A DNA stretch of 64,000 nt from Phytoactinopolyspora halophila (GTDB lineage Bacteria; Actinomycetota; Actinomycetes; Jiangellales; Jiangellaceae), in NCBI RefSeq assembly GCF_003287285.1, contig NZ_QMIG01000003.1, forward strand, positions 310,001 through 374,000, read 5' to 3'. Of the stretch, positions 9,142 to 18,245 are shown piece after piece. The notes beneath the pieces are model-generated. The model had not been told where the DNA came from. It did no database searches and worked only from the letters and a program-made list of their open reading frames with translations. Both the position numbers and the translations under genes were made by a program. The number at the start of each line of letters is the position of its first letter. The first letter of the stretch is position 1.

Positions 9142-10307
9142 CCGACTCGACCATACGCACCATCGAGACGTTCCAAGTCCCGCCGCGCTGGATTCTCGTC
9201 CGCGTGTCCACCGACGACGGGCGTGCCGGCTGGGGCGAGTGCATCATCCCCAAGCGCGCTCGGGCGGTACGCGCCGCCGTCGCCGACATCGGTGACAACC
9301 TCATCGGCGCCGACGCGCGCCGCATCGAGGACATCTGGCAGCGGATGCATCGAGACGGGTTCTTTCGCGGCGGTCCGGTGCTGATGACTGCCGCGGCGGG
9401 CATCGAACAGGCGCTGTGGGATCTGAAGGCACGGGCCGCGGACCTGCCGGTCTACGACTTCCTCGGCGGCGCCGTGCGCGAACGCGTCCGCACCTACGCG
9501 TGGATCGCCGGTGACCAGCCAGACGACGCACTCCAGCACGCCCGGCAACGCGTCGACCAGGGATTCACCGCCGTCAAGATGAACGCGACCGCGGCGTCCG
9601 ACCATCTCGACCGGTTCGCCACCATCGATCATCTCGTCGGCCAGGTCGCCGCCATCCGCGAGGAGTTCCCCGACCTGGGCATCGCCCTGGACTTCCACGG
9701 CCGGGTACACCGCAGCGTCGCGAAGATCCTCCTGCGCGAGCTGGAACCGTACCGGTTGATGTGGGTGGAGGAACCCACCATCGCGGAGAACGAGGACGTC
9801 CTCCCCCACCTGCGCGACGCCGCCGGAGCGGTGCCGATCGCCACCGGCGAGCGCCTGATGTCGCGCTGGCAATTCACCCGGATCCTGCAGGAAGGCACCG
9901 TGGACATCATCCAGCCCGACGTCTCCCTCACCGGGCTGTTCGAACTGGAAAAGATCGCGCGCATGGCCGAGGCGTACGACGTCGCCGTGGCGCCGCACTG
10001 CCCGAACGGCCCGGTCTCGCTGGCGGCATCGCTCCAGGTCGCCTACTGCTGCCCGAACGTCGTCATCCAGGAACAAAGCGGCGGCATCCACTATCACCAG
10101 GGATATGACGGGCTCCCGTCCGGCGAGCTGTTCGACTATGTCACCAGCGGCGAGCTGATCGAATCACGCGGCGGGTTCTTCGCACGCCGCGCCGAGCCCG
10201 GGCTGGGTATCACCGTTGACGACACGGCCGTGCGCTCCGCGGATTCCAGCTGGCGGCTACCCGATCCGAACTGGCGGCACGAAGATGGGCGGTACGCGGA
10301 ATGGTGA
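9138..10307 (+). CDS. Galactonate-dehydratase-like enolase superfamily enzyme
   Basis: 389 residues. It resembles E. coli DgoD along its length: VPPRWILVRV start, FFRGGPVLMTAAAGIEQALW, ALDFHGR (the His that acts as acid), metal ligands Asp, Glu (WVEEPT) and Glu (ATGERL), APHCPNGP (second catalytic His), VIQEQSGGIHYH and the terminal WRHEDGRYAEW. It would dehydrate an aldonate to a 2-keto-3-deoxy acid. D-galactonate is the family default. D-gluconate-configured acids, including 6-deoxy-6-sulfogluconate, differ only at C4 or C6. GTG 9138 overlaps the upstream stop (GTGA). Confidence 0.82.
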   Translation: MTDSTIRTIETFQVPPRWILVRVSTDDGRAGWGECIIPKRARAVRAAVADIGDNLIGADARRIEDIWQRMHRDGFFRGGPVLMTAAAGIEQALWDLKARAADLPVYDFLGGAVRERVRTYAWIAGDQPDDALQHARQRVDQGFTAVKMNATAASDHLDRFATIDHLVGQVAAIREEFPDLGIALDFHGRVHRSVAKILLRELEPYRLMWVEEPTIAENEDVLPHLRDAAGAVPIATGERLMSRWQFTRILQEGTVDIIQPDVSLTGLFELEKIARMAEAYDVAVAPHCPNGPVSLAASLQVAYCCPNVVIQEQSGGIHYHQGYDGLPSGELFDYVTSGELIESRGGFFARRAEPGLGITVDDTAVRSADSSWRLPDPNWRHEDGRYAEW

Positions 10308-11284
10308 CCACCACAGACCTGCGCGGCGTTCACGTCGCGCTGCTCACTCCCGTGAACGATGCCGGCGAGCTCGACCCCGACGGGCTGGAGCGGCTGGTGA
10401 ACCGCGCCCTGCGGGGCGGCGTCACCGCTGTCTGCCCGGTCGGCTCCACCGGCGAGGGCCCGCGCCTGACCCGGAGCGAGCGGAGCACGGTCACGGCGTG
10501 GACACGAGCGATCGTCGATGACGCCGATGATGTCGCCGACGCCGCTGGCACCGGCGGCACCGCCGGTACCGGCGGGACCACCGGCACTGCCCGTTCTGGT
10601 GACGTGGCCGACACGCCCGTCATCGCGGCAATGTCCGCGCTCACCGGCACCGACGCCGTCGCCGAGATCGCGCAGCTGGAACAGGCCGGCGCCGACGCCG
10701 TGCTCGCCGCGCCGCCGTCGTACTACCCCATGACGCCCGACGAGATCCAGCGCTTCTACGTCCACCTCGCCGAGTCGTCGCCGATCCCGCTGCTGATCTA
10801 CAACATCCCCGCGATGACCAAACACGCCGTCCCACCCGACGTCGTGGGCACGCTGGCCACCCACCCGCAAGTGATCGGGATCAAGGACAGCAGCCGCGAC
10901 CTGGAGTACCTGCAGGCCGTCGTCTACGCCACGGAAGGCGCCGACTTCTCCGTCCTGACCGGCACCGACACCATGCTCGTGGCCAGCCTGACCATGGGTG
11001 CTGTCGGCGCGATCGCCGCCAGCGCCAACGTGGTGCCCGAGCTGAGCCGGCGCGTGCTCGATGCCTATCACCAGGGTGACCTACCCGCCGCGTTGTCGGC
11101 ACAACGGCAGTTGTACGACGTCGTCCACGCGTGCCGCGCGGCCGGTGTCCCGGCAGGCTGGAAAGCCGCCGCGTCGCTGGCGGGCAGCTGTGGACCCGCC
11201 ATGGTGTCGCCGGCGCGCGCCCTCGACAAGGAACAGGAGGCCACCCTCGCCGCGCGGCTACGTGCCTGCGGGGTGGTCGGCTGA
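10301..11284 (+). CDS. DHDPS-family aldolase (2-keto-3-deoxy acid aldolase candidate)
   Basis: 327 residues, class I aldolase of the dihydrodipicolinate synthase/N-acetylneuraminate lyase family. GSTGEG carries the 2-oxo acid binding site, Tyr in LIYNIPAMTK is the proton relay, and Lys in IGIKDSSRD forms the Schiff base. After a galactonate-dehydratase-like enzyme it would split the 2-keto-3-deoxy acid into pyruvate plus a three-carbon aldehyde. An unusual Gly/Thr-rich insertion occupies about residues 75-107, between the helix after GSTGEG and the next strand. ATG 10301 overlaps the previous stop by seven bases. Confidence 0.8.
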   Translation: MVTTTDLRGVHVALLTPVNDAGELDPDGLERLVNRALRGGVTAVCPVGSTGEGPRLTRSERSTVTAWTRAIVDDADDVADAAGTGGTAGTGGTTGTARSGDVADTPVIAAMSALTGTDAVAEIAQLEQAGADAVLAAPPSYYPMTPDEIQRFYVHLAESSPIPLLIYNIPAMTKHAVPPDVVGTLATHPQVIGIKDSSRDLEYLQAVVYATEGADFSVLTGTDTMLVASLTMGAVGAIAASANVVPELSRRVLDAYHQGDLPAALSAQRQLYDVVHACRAAGVPAGWKAAASLAGSCGPAMVSPARALDKEQEATLAARLRACGVVG

Positions 11285-12144
11285 TGTCGCAGCCCGTCCC
11301 GATCACCGAACCGGTCGCGCTCGGCGAGGGCCCCCTCTGGGACCCCGACACGTCGAAGCTGATGTGGGTGGACATCTCCCAGCACGCGGTCCACGAGTAC
11401 GATCCCGCGACCGGTGACGATCGCGTCGTCCAGTACGACGTGCCCGTCGGCGCCATCGTCAAACACGCCCACGGTGGCTACGTCGCCGCCGCCGGCATGG
11501 GCTTCGCCGCCATCTCCTGGCCCGGCGGCGAGCTGGCCTGGCTCGGCGACGTGACCCGCGGCGAGCGCATGAACGACGGGGCGTGCGATCCGGTCGGCCG
11601 GTTCCTGGCCGGGACCATGGTGACCGGCGGAGGCACCGGCGCCGCGCTGTATCAGCTCGATCGCGGACACGTACGGCTCCTGCTGGAGTACGTGTCCATC
11701 TCGAACGGGCTGGACTGGAGCCCGGACGGGCAGACCATGTACTACGTCGACACGCCGTGCGAACGCGTCGACGCCTTCCGCTACGACGTCGAGACGGGAT
11801 CGATCAGTGCGCGCCGCACCCTGATCGATCTGCGTGACACGCCCGGCCGGCCCGACGGGCTCACCGTCGACGCCGACGGCGGGATCTGGGTGGCCATGGC
11901 GCGCGGCGGCGGTTGCGTGCGCCGCTTCACCCCGGATGGCGACGCTGACGACGTGATCGAGCTACCGGTCCCCCACGCCACGAGTCTCGCGTTCGGCGGC
12001 GACGATCTACGTGACCTGTACATCACGACGTCCCAGCTCGGTCTCGACGCCGACGATCTCCGGCACTGGCCGCTGGCCGGCGCGTCGTTCCTGGTCAGTG
12101 ACGTCGGTGTGACCGGCCGAGAGCCCTTCTCCTACGTCCCGTAG
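11284..12144 (+). CDS. SMP-30/gluconolactonase-family lactonase
   Basis: 286 residues, six-bladed propeller of the SMP-30/regucalcin family. The first metal ligand is Glu in LGEGPLWDP. The Asn ligands are in RMNDGACDP and SISNGLDWSPDG, and the Asp ligand is in YYVDTPCERVDAF or the adjacent blade. PDGLTVDADGGIWVA is the family signature. It would open the sugar lactone made by the SDR. The ATG shares a base with the previous stop (TGATG), so it closes a continuously coupled operon. No terminator hairpin is obvious in the 176 bases that follow. Confidence 0.85.
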   Translation: MSQPVPITEPVALGEGPLWDPDTSKLMWVDISQHAVHEYDPATGDDRVVQYDVPVGAIVKHAHGGYVAAAGMGFAAISWPGGELAWLGDVTRGERMNDGACDPVGRFLAGTMVTGGGTGAALYQLDRGHVRLLLEYVSISNGLDWSPDGQTMYYVDTPCERVDAFRYDVETGSISARRTLIDLRDTPGRPDGLTVDADGGIWVAMARGGGCVRRFTPDGDADDVIELPVPHATSLAFGGDDLRDLYITTSQLGLDADDLRHWPLAGASFLVSDVGVTGREPFSYVP

Positions 12145-12320
12145 CGCCCGCTCTCAAGCCCGGCGCACGATGCCGTTCTACTGTGACCTGGGCACAGCGA
12201 ACCGACATTCTGTTAGATGTGACGGAATGTCAGTTTCATGCCGATTTATGTATTGATGCATGTCATCTCCCGTGGCACGATCTTCTTTACCATCAGTAGG
12301 GCGAGAGGGGGCCATCCGCC

Positions 12321-15300
12321 ATGGGGGGGGGTCAATTCCTGGGCACTGCTGTGCGCAATGTGGCTGTTATCTCCAGTGTCGGTCTGCTAGCTGCAGGATT
12401 ATCGGTGCCGTCGGGTGCTGGAGATTCTCAAACTAACGGCGTTACCGCTGCCGCAGAAAACGATGCGGACCAGAGCACTGAAAGCAGCTCGAGCGGCCGG
12501 AAAGTTCACGACGTAGATAAACGCCCGTCGCCGCCGGAGCTGGTCCCAGCAGAGGACCGAATTCCCGGAATCGGCGCAATCGAAGATTCTGATCTCGTGC
12601 TTGACCATGATGACGCGCGCGAACTGATGTCGGCGTCTGACGATCTAGCACAAGAGCCTGAACCTCACGAGGACTTGCCCACGCCGATTATTGTCGGGTA
12701 CGAACCGGAGGATCCGATACCAGGGTGCAACACCTGGGGCGTCCTTGTGTGGGCTCATCCGGAGGATGATTCGGATAATCCGATAGTTGGTGGCAACTAT
12801 CACGTGGAACTCTTCCGTGCCTCCGATGACGAACGTGTCTGGGATATGGAATTCCCAGGTTGGGTCCGTGGCATCCGTGTCCTGAGCAATGTATTCGAGG
12901 ACAGTTGCAGGCTGGGAACTGACTATCCGATGCCGGGTCCCCCATTTCTCGAGGTCGGCAAAGAATATTATGCTTCAGTCACTTTTGTGGGAAGTTCAGA
13001 CGACCCCCCACGTAGCGATCCGGCGTACAGCGACACCCATGAGGCGTATGGCTTTCCTGGTTTGCCTGAGGAGTCGACGCGTGGGGATTGTTATTGTGTG
13101 ACGTCGACGGGGCGGCTTTTCCCGTTGAATCAGTTCCGTGGTAACCCGGTCAACACGGCCACGGGGGCGTTGACCGAATCGGCCACGGATGCCGAGATCG
13201 CAAGTATCGGGCAAGGGTTCAGCGCGACCCGATCGTATAACTCGAACAACGAGTCGGTCGGTGTGCTGGGCAAGGGGTGGACGTTCCCGTACTTTGCCCA
13301 TCTGGATATCGGGGCTGATGGCTCGTCGGTGCGCTACATCGCAGAAGACGGCCAGGAGATCACCTATGAGGAGAACGGCGATTCGTTCGAGCCTCCGGAG
13401 GGGCACGCCACGCGGCTGGAATCGACCAGCGATGGCTTCGCGCTTGCCACGAAGGAGCACGAGTCGATCGAGTTCGATTCGGATGGGCGGCTGTCCCGTG
13501 TAGAGGAATCGTCCGGTCAGGGTGTGTCTTTGGCGTATTCGGGTGATCGTCTGGAGACGGTGACCGATGCGTCGGACCGGGATTTCGACATTGACTACAA
13601 CGCGGACGGGTTCATCTCGTCGATCACTCTGCCTGATGGTGAATCGATCTCGTACGAGTACGACGGTGATCTGCTCACGTCGGTGACCGATGTCCGCGGC
13701 GGCGTGACGGAGTACGAGTACGACTCCGAAGGCCGTTTGACGTCGGTCACGAACGCGTTGGGGCACACGGTCACGGAGTCGACGTATGACAGTGCGGGCC
13801 GGGTCGTGGAACAGGTCGATGCCCACGGCGGTGTCACCGAGTTCGAGTACGAGCAGGACGGGGAGTATCTCACCACTTACACCACGGATCCGCTCGGCAA
13901 CGTCACCCGCGATCACTACTACGACAACGTGCTGATCGAAGAGGAGACGGCCGAAGGCGCGGTGACGACGTATGAGTACGACGATCGGCTGCGGCTGGTC
14001 GCCGAAACGGATCCGCACGGGCTGGTCACCAGGCACGAGTACGACGAGGACGACAACCGGATTCGTACCGAGTATCCGAACGGCGATGTCGAGGAATTCA
14101 CCTATTCCGATGATGGTGAGTTGCTGAGCGAGACGTCGCCGGAGGGGCACGTCACGGAGTACGAGTACGACTCGTCGCATCGGGTCACGACGATGACGGA
14201 TCCGGAGGGCGGCGAGACGTCGTATACGTACACCGCCAAGGGCCAAGAAAAGACGGTGACCACGCCGGAGGGCCGCACGAGCACGTACGAGTACGACGAG
14301 GACGGCAACCGGATCGCCGAGATCAGCCCGGAGGGCCGGAAAACGTCGTCGGAATACGACGCGCTGGGTCGCGTGGTGTCCGAGACGTCGGCGCGGGGCC
14401 ACGTGGATGGTGCGGATCCGCAGGATTTCACGAGCACGTACGAGTACGACAAAGCGGGCAATCTCATCGCTTCCAGCGATCCGGCGGGCAATGTCACCGA
14501 GTTCGAGTACGACCTGGTGGATCAGCAGGTCGCGGAGACCGACCCGCTCGGGCGGCGCACCGAGATGGAGTACGACGCCGTCGGCAATCTGGTGCGGGTC
14601 ACCGATCCCACGGGCGCGGTGACCACGCACGAGTACGACGCGGTCGGTAATCGGATCGCGACCACGGATGCTGAGGGTGCCACCACCACGTGGACTTACG
14701 ACGGTGACGGGCGCAAGATTTCGGAGACGAAGCCGCGTGGCAACGAGCAGGGCGCGGACCCGGCTGAGCACACGTGGACCTACGAGTACGACGGCCTCGG
14801 CAACCTGATCTCCGAAACCGATCCGGAGGGTCGCGAGACCACGTACGAGTACGACGAGCGCTATCGCCAGATCTCGGTCACCGATCCGCTCGGGCAGACC
14901 ACGACAACCGAGTACGACGGTGACGGAAACGCCGTGGCCACCACGGATCCGCTGGGCAACACCACCGAAACGGTCTACGACGGGCGTGGCCTGGCGGTGG
15001 AGCAGATCGACGCGGCCGGCGAGGTCACGACGACGGAGTACGACGGCGACGGGCTGGTGCTGGCGGAGACGACTCCCGAGGGGCACACCACGACGTATTC
15101 GTACGATGACGACGGGCTCATGCTCACCCGCACCACGCCACGCGGGAACGAGGCCGAGGCGGATCCGGACGAGTTCACCTGGACACACGCGTACGACGCG
15201 GACGGCAACCAAATTTCGGTGACGGACCCGCTGGGTGGTGAGCAGACCACCACGTACGACGCGCGCGGCCTCGTGACCGAGACGACGGACGAGGTCGGTG

Positions 15301-17759
15301 CCACCACCACGACGAGCTACGACGCGGCCGGCCAGGTCACCAGCGTCACCGGACCGGATGGCGCCGAAACATCGTATACCTACACCGATGCGGGCGAGCT
15401 GAAAACGGTGACCGACCCGAACGGCGGCGTCACCACTTACGGCTATGACCAGGTGCACCGGCGCGTTTCGGTCACCGATCCCCTCGATCGCACCCGCACG
15501 TTCAGCTACGACGCCGACGGCAACCAGGTCACCGAGGTGCTCGCCCGGGCCGAGGAGCACGACGATCCCGACCGGTGGACCATCACCACCGACGTCGACG
15601 AGCGCGGACTACCGACGGCGGTGACGACCGGCTCGGCGTCGTCGTCGCGGTCCTTCACCTACGACGACGCCGGCCGGCTGGTCGAGTACGCCGACGCGTC
15701 CGGCACCACGACCCAGGACTACGACGCGGCAGGCCGGCTCGTCTCGGTGTCCCGCGATCACGCCGACGGTGGTGTGGACGAGTACAGCTACACCTACGAC
15801 GCGCGTGGCCTGCTCACCGAGATCGGCTATCCCGACGGCACGGGCGTACAGCACGAGTACGATGCCGACGGCCTGCGCACCATGACAACGCTGCCGGAAG
15901 GCTTTCGTGAAAGCTACGGCTACGATGCCAACGCGAACCTGACCAGTACGTCTTACCTGCTTCCCGAAGGAAGCAAACCCTTGCGGGTCTACCGCCAGCG
16001 CCAGAAGTACGACGCAGCCGATCGGATCTCGCGGGTATCCCACAGCTACGGAAACGCGTTCATGCCGTACATCTCCTACACCCGCGACGCGGCCGGACGG
16101 CCCATAGAAAGGGCACGCGGCAAGGAGGCACTCGGAGTCGACGCGGCACAGTCATACACCTACGACGACGCTGGCCGGCTCGACCGGGTGTGTTTCTTCG
16201 AGGACACCGAACCCGAACAGTGCACCACCAGCGCGGGTGAGTACATCGACTATGACTACGACGGCAGCGGCAACATTCTTGCCGAAGACCGGCACGGCGT
16301 CGACGATCCCGGGCTGATCACCTACGAATACGACGCCGCCCACCAGCTCGTCTCCGTCGACGGGCAGGAATACACCCACGACGCGGACGGCAACCTCACC
16401 AGCGACGGCACCACCACGTGGACATACGACGCGTTCGACCAGATCGTCGAAGCCGAACACGAGGGCGATGTGGCCGAGCTCGCCTACGACGCGCAAGGCA
16501 ATCGCATCTCCGTCACCACTGGCGGCCAGCAGCGCAACCTGAGCTGGGACATCAACGGCGAGCTGCCCATGCTCACCACCGTCGACGATCCCGACGGACA
16601 GACCACATACCGCTACGGCCCCACCGGGCTGCCCACCCGAATACACCTCGACGACGACACGCAGTTCCTGTTTACCGATGCGCTGGGCACTGTCACCGAC
16701 GCCTACGACGGCGACATTACTCCCAGCTGGCACAGCGAATACGAACCATTCGGGGCGCGGCGCAACACCACCGAAGACGGCCTGACCACCGACGATCTCG
16801 GACTCGGGTTCACCGGCGAATACCACGACCCCGCCACCAACCTGCTACACCTGCGCCTGCGCGACTACAACCCGAACCTGGGCCGCTTTACCGGCACCGA
16901 CCCCGTCACCACACCCACCGGAACACCCTGGACATCCCCATACGCCTACGCCGGCAACCAACCCACCCTGCTCACCGACCCCACCGGTTCCTGTCCGTGG
17001 GACTGGTGCAAAGACCTCTTCGGCTCTGACAACTTCATGCCAACGATGCCGTTCATGCAGGACGCGCTCGTTGGTGCCTCCGGTGCCTACCAAACAGAAG
17101 GCTTCCCCTCACGCAACGAAATATTTGGTGGGTTCGCACTCGGCGCGGTCAGCGCCGGCGAATCGGCAGCCCACGATCTCGCATCCCGAGGCCGCGGCGC
17201 CCACTTCTCCGAAATGACAGGCTGGAACGGCCAATGGCTTGCCGGCCAGATCGACGACTTCAACAGCGACTGGTACCCCGTCACCGCCAGGCTCGGCGAA
17301 GCCGGATTCTACGCAGGCAGCATCGCCGCAAGCCTCCCCTTCGGAGCCCGCACCACCGCCACGGGCCTCACAACGCGCTACTGCCCACCCGGCTTGACGA
17401 GTAACGTTAGGTCGCCACAGCAGCCAGCTCCCGTTGCTCCCAAGGCACTTCCTCGTGGCGGTGTTATAATAAAAGAATCAGACATGCGGCACATAATGGA
17501 AAATCATGGCCCTGAAAGCACTGTTCCCGGCAAAGGAAAATTCTCAAAAGGAACTTCTGAATCTGACATTTCTGCTATGATCGACAGAACGGTCCGCCAT
17601 GGCTCATCTAGAGAGAATACCAAGAATCGCCCTGGAATGATCTACGAGTATAACTTTGGATCGCAAATAGGTGTCGATTACCTAGGAAGTATGAGCACAA
17701 AACTCAGGGTGGTGGTTCGGCCGAACAATACGGCGCGTACCGCATTCCCGTATAATTGA
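12321..17759 (+). CDS. RHS-repeat polymorphic toxin with C-terminal nuclease-like domain
   Basis: 1812 residues. An N-terminal hydrophobic stretch (VAVISSVGLLAAGLSV) suggests Sec export. Next come a low-complexity acidic region and a DUF6531-like entry (PVNTATGALTESATDAEIAS). Dozens of YD repeats follow (YEYDxxGxL) from about 300 to 1490. The RHS core ends near 1505-1560 with LRDYNPNLGRFTGTDP and QPTLLTDPTGSC. The tip (about 1710-1812) has MRHIMENHG, GKFSKGTSESDISAMID and RVVVRPNNTARTAFPYN. That layout recalls BECR-fold RNase toxins (EndoU/colicin D/E5-like), with His as candidate catalytic residue. Tip DNA is AT-rich compared with the rest, as expected for an exchanged cassette. GAGAGGGGG precedes ATG 12321. 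Confidence 0.85.
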   Translation: MGGGQFLGTAVRNVAVISSVGLLAAGLSVPSGAGDSQTNGVTAAAENDADQSTESSSSGRKVHDVDKRPSPPELVPAEDRIPGIGAIEDSDLVLDHDDARELMSASDDLAQEPEPHEDLPTPIIVGYEPEDPIPGCNTWGVLVWAHPEDDSDNPIVGGNYHVELFRASDDERVWDMEFPGWVRGIRVLSNVFEDSCRLGTDYPMPGPPFLEVGKEYYASVTFVGSSDDPPRSDPAYSDTHEAYGFPGLPEESTRGDCYCVTSTGRLFPLNQFRGNPVNTATGALTESATDAEIASIGQGFSATRSYNSNNESVGVLGKGWTFPYFAHLDIGADGSSVRYIAEDGQEITYEENGDSFEPPEGHATRLESTSDGFALATKEHESIEFDSDGRLSRVEESSGQGVSLAYSGDRLETVTDASDRDFDIDYNADGFISSITLPDGESISYEYDGDLLTSVTDVRGGVTEYEYDSEGRLTSVTNALGHTVTESTYDSAGRVVEQVDAHGGVTEFEYEQDGEYLTTYTTDPLGNVTRDHYYDNVLIEEETAEGAVTTYEYDDRLRLVAETDPHGLVTRHEYDEDDNRIRTEYPNGDVEEFTYSDDGELLSETSPEGHVTEYEYDSSHRVTTMTDPEGGETSYTYTAKGQEKTVTTPEGRTSTYEYDEDGNRIAEISPEGRKTSSEYDALGRVVSETSARGHVDGADPQDFTSTYEYDKAGNLIASSDPAGNVTEFEYDLVDQQVAETDPLGRRTEMEYDAVGNLVRVTDPTGAVTTHEYDAVGNRIATTDAEGATTTWTYDGDGRKISETKPRGNEQGADPAEHTWTYEYDGLGNLISETDPEGRETTYEYDERYRQISVTDPLGQTTTTEYDGDGNAVATTDPLGNTTETVYDGRGLAVEQIDAAGEVTTTEYDGDGLVLAETTPEGHTTTYSYDDDGLMLTRTTPRGNEAEADPDEFTWTHAYDADGNQISVTDPLGGEQTTTYDARGLVTETTDEVGATTTTSYDAAGQVTSVTGPDGAETSYTYTDAGELKTVTDPNGGVTTYGYDQVHRRVSVTDPLDRTRTFSYDADGNQVTEVLARAEEHDDPDRWTITTDVDERGLPTAVTTGSASSSRSFTYDDAGRLVEYADASGTTTQDYDAAGRLVSVSRDHADGGVDEYSYTYDARGLLTEIGYPDGTGVQHEYDADGLRTMTTLPEGFRESYGYDANANLTSTSYLLPEGSKPLRVYRQRQKYDAADRISRVSHSYGNAFMPYISYTRDAAGRPIERARGKEALGVDAAQSYTYDDAGRLDRVCFFEDTEPEQCTTSAGEYIDYDYDGSGNILAEDRHGVDDPGLITYEYDAAHQLVSVDGQEYTHDADGNLTSDGTTTWTYDAFDQIVEAEHEGDVAELAYDAQGNRISVTTGGQQRNLSWDINGELPMLTTVDDPDGQTTYRYGPTGLPTRIHLDDDTQFLFTDALGTVTDAYDGDITPSWHSEYEPFGARRNTTEDGLTTDDLGLGFTGEYHDPATNLLHLRLRDYNPNLGRFTGTDPVTTPTGTPWTSPYAYAGNQPTLLTDPTGSCPWDWCKDLFGSDNFMPTMPFMQDALVGASGAYQTEGFPSRNEIFGGFALGAVSAGESAAHDLASRGRGAHFSEMTGWNGQWLAGQIDDFNSDWYPVTARLGEAGFYAGSIAASLPFGARTTATGLTTRYCPPGLTSNVRSPQQPAPVAPKALPRGGVIIKESDMRHIMENHGPESTVPGKGKFSKGTSESDISAMIDRTVRHGSSRENTKNRPGMIYEYNFGSQIGVDYLGSMSTKLRVVVRPNNTARTAFPYN
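12323..12331 (+). repeat. Nine-G homopolymer at the RHS start codon
   Basis: The start ATG is followed directly by eight more G, giving a run of nine G (12323-12331) that encodes the Gly repeat after Met. A gain or loss of one G would shift the frame at codon 2. Such tracts can slip during replication, so this is a candidate on/off switch for the toxin gene. Confidence 0.7.
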
Positions 17760-17774
17760 TAAGGCGAATATTTG

Positions 17775-18245
17775 ATGATCGAAATTGGTTACAGTTTATC
17801 CGATTCGAACAACAAAGTCGACCGGAAAACTCTGATCGCAGTAGATCAAATAGATCTCATGTACGAATATTTTATGGGGGATATCGTATTTCGACTTGGA
17901 GATCTCGATCTCAGCACGTACCCGTGGGGATCGATTACCGTCTTGGATTTCGCTCTCGTGATCGATGCTATCGCTCAGGACTTGGGCAAATCTCAAGAGG
18001 TGACCGAGGTGTTCGAGTATACGGAGTCGGAAGCATCGATTACATTTCACCGGATAGGTGCGAACGTGGTAGTAACGTCCAGCTACGTTTCCGGAGCGGC
18101 GACCGTGCCATATGAAGCGTTGCGTACCAGCGTCCGCGCCTTCTTGAAGGTGGTTCTAAGGGATCTAATTCAGAAGTATCCCGAGCTGGGCGAGAACCCC
18201 TACATCGACGAGAAGCTGACAGAGATCGACGGACGGGGCGGATAA
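17775..18245 (+). CDS. Probable immunity protein for the RHS toxin
   Basis: 156 residues, acidic overall, with no signal peptide and no domain I recognise. It starts 15 bases after the toxin stop (ATG 17775, with a weak AAGGCG upstream; a TTG at 17772 is in frame). The composition shares the AT-rich character of the toxin tip, so the two probably moved together. Small, cytoplasmic, acidic proteins encoded directly downstream of an RHS tip are usually the cognate immunity factor. The assignment is by context only. It has an alternating beta-strand/helix look (GDIVFRLGDLDLSTYPWG, then a helical VLDFALVIDAIAQDL). Confidence 0.65.
   Translation: MIEIGYSLSDSNNKVDRKTLIAVDQIDLMYEYFMGDIVFRLGDLDLSTYPWGSITVLDFALVIDAIAQDLGKSQEVTEVFEYTESEASITFHRIGANVVVTSSYVSGAATVPYEALRTSVRAFLKVVLRDLIQKYPELGENPYIDEKLTEIDGRGG

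Noticed and set aside
9138-12144. Assigning the first operon simply to galactose oxidation (De Ley-Doudoroff type)
   Set aside because: Not excluded, but it leaves the SuyAB-like pair and both hydroxyacid dehydrogenases unexplained. I therefore keep it as the alternative, not the main call.
12996-15560. 854-codon open frame antisense to the RHS gene
   Set aside because: It arises because the repeated GAGTACGAC-type codons leave the opposite strand free of stops. The predicted protein is a low-complexity Val/Arg/Gly repeat with no ribosome site.
17756-18115. Alternative plus-strand frame over the immunity gene
   Set aside because: Arg/Ser-rich, starts inside the toxin stop region without a ribosome site, and ends early; the 17775 frame is longer with balanced composition.
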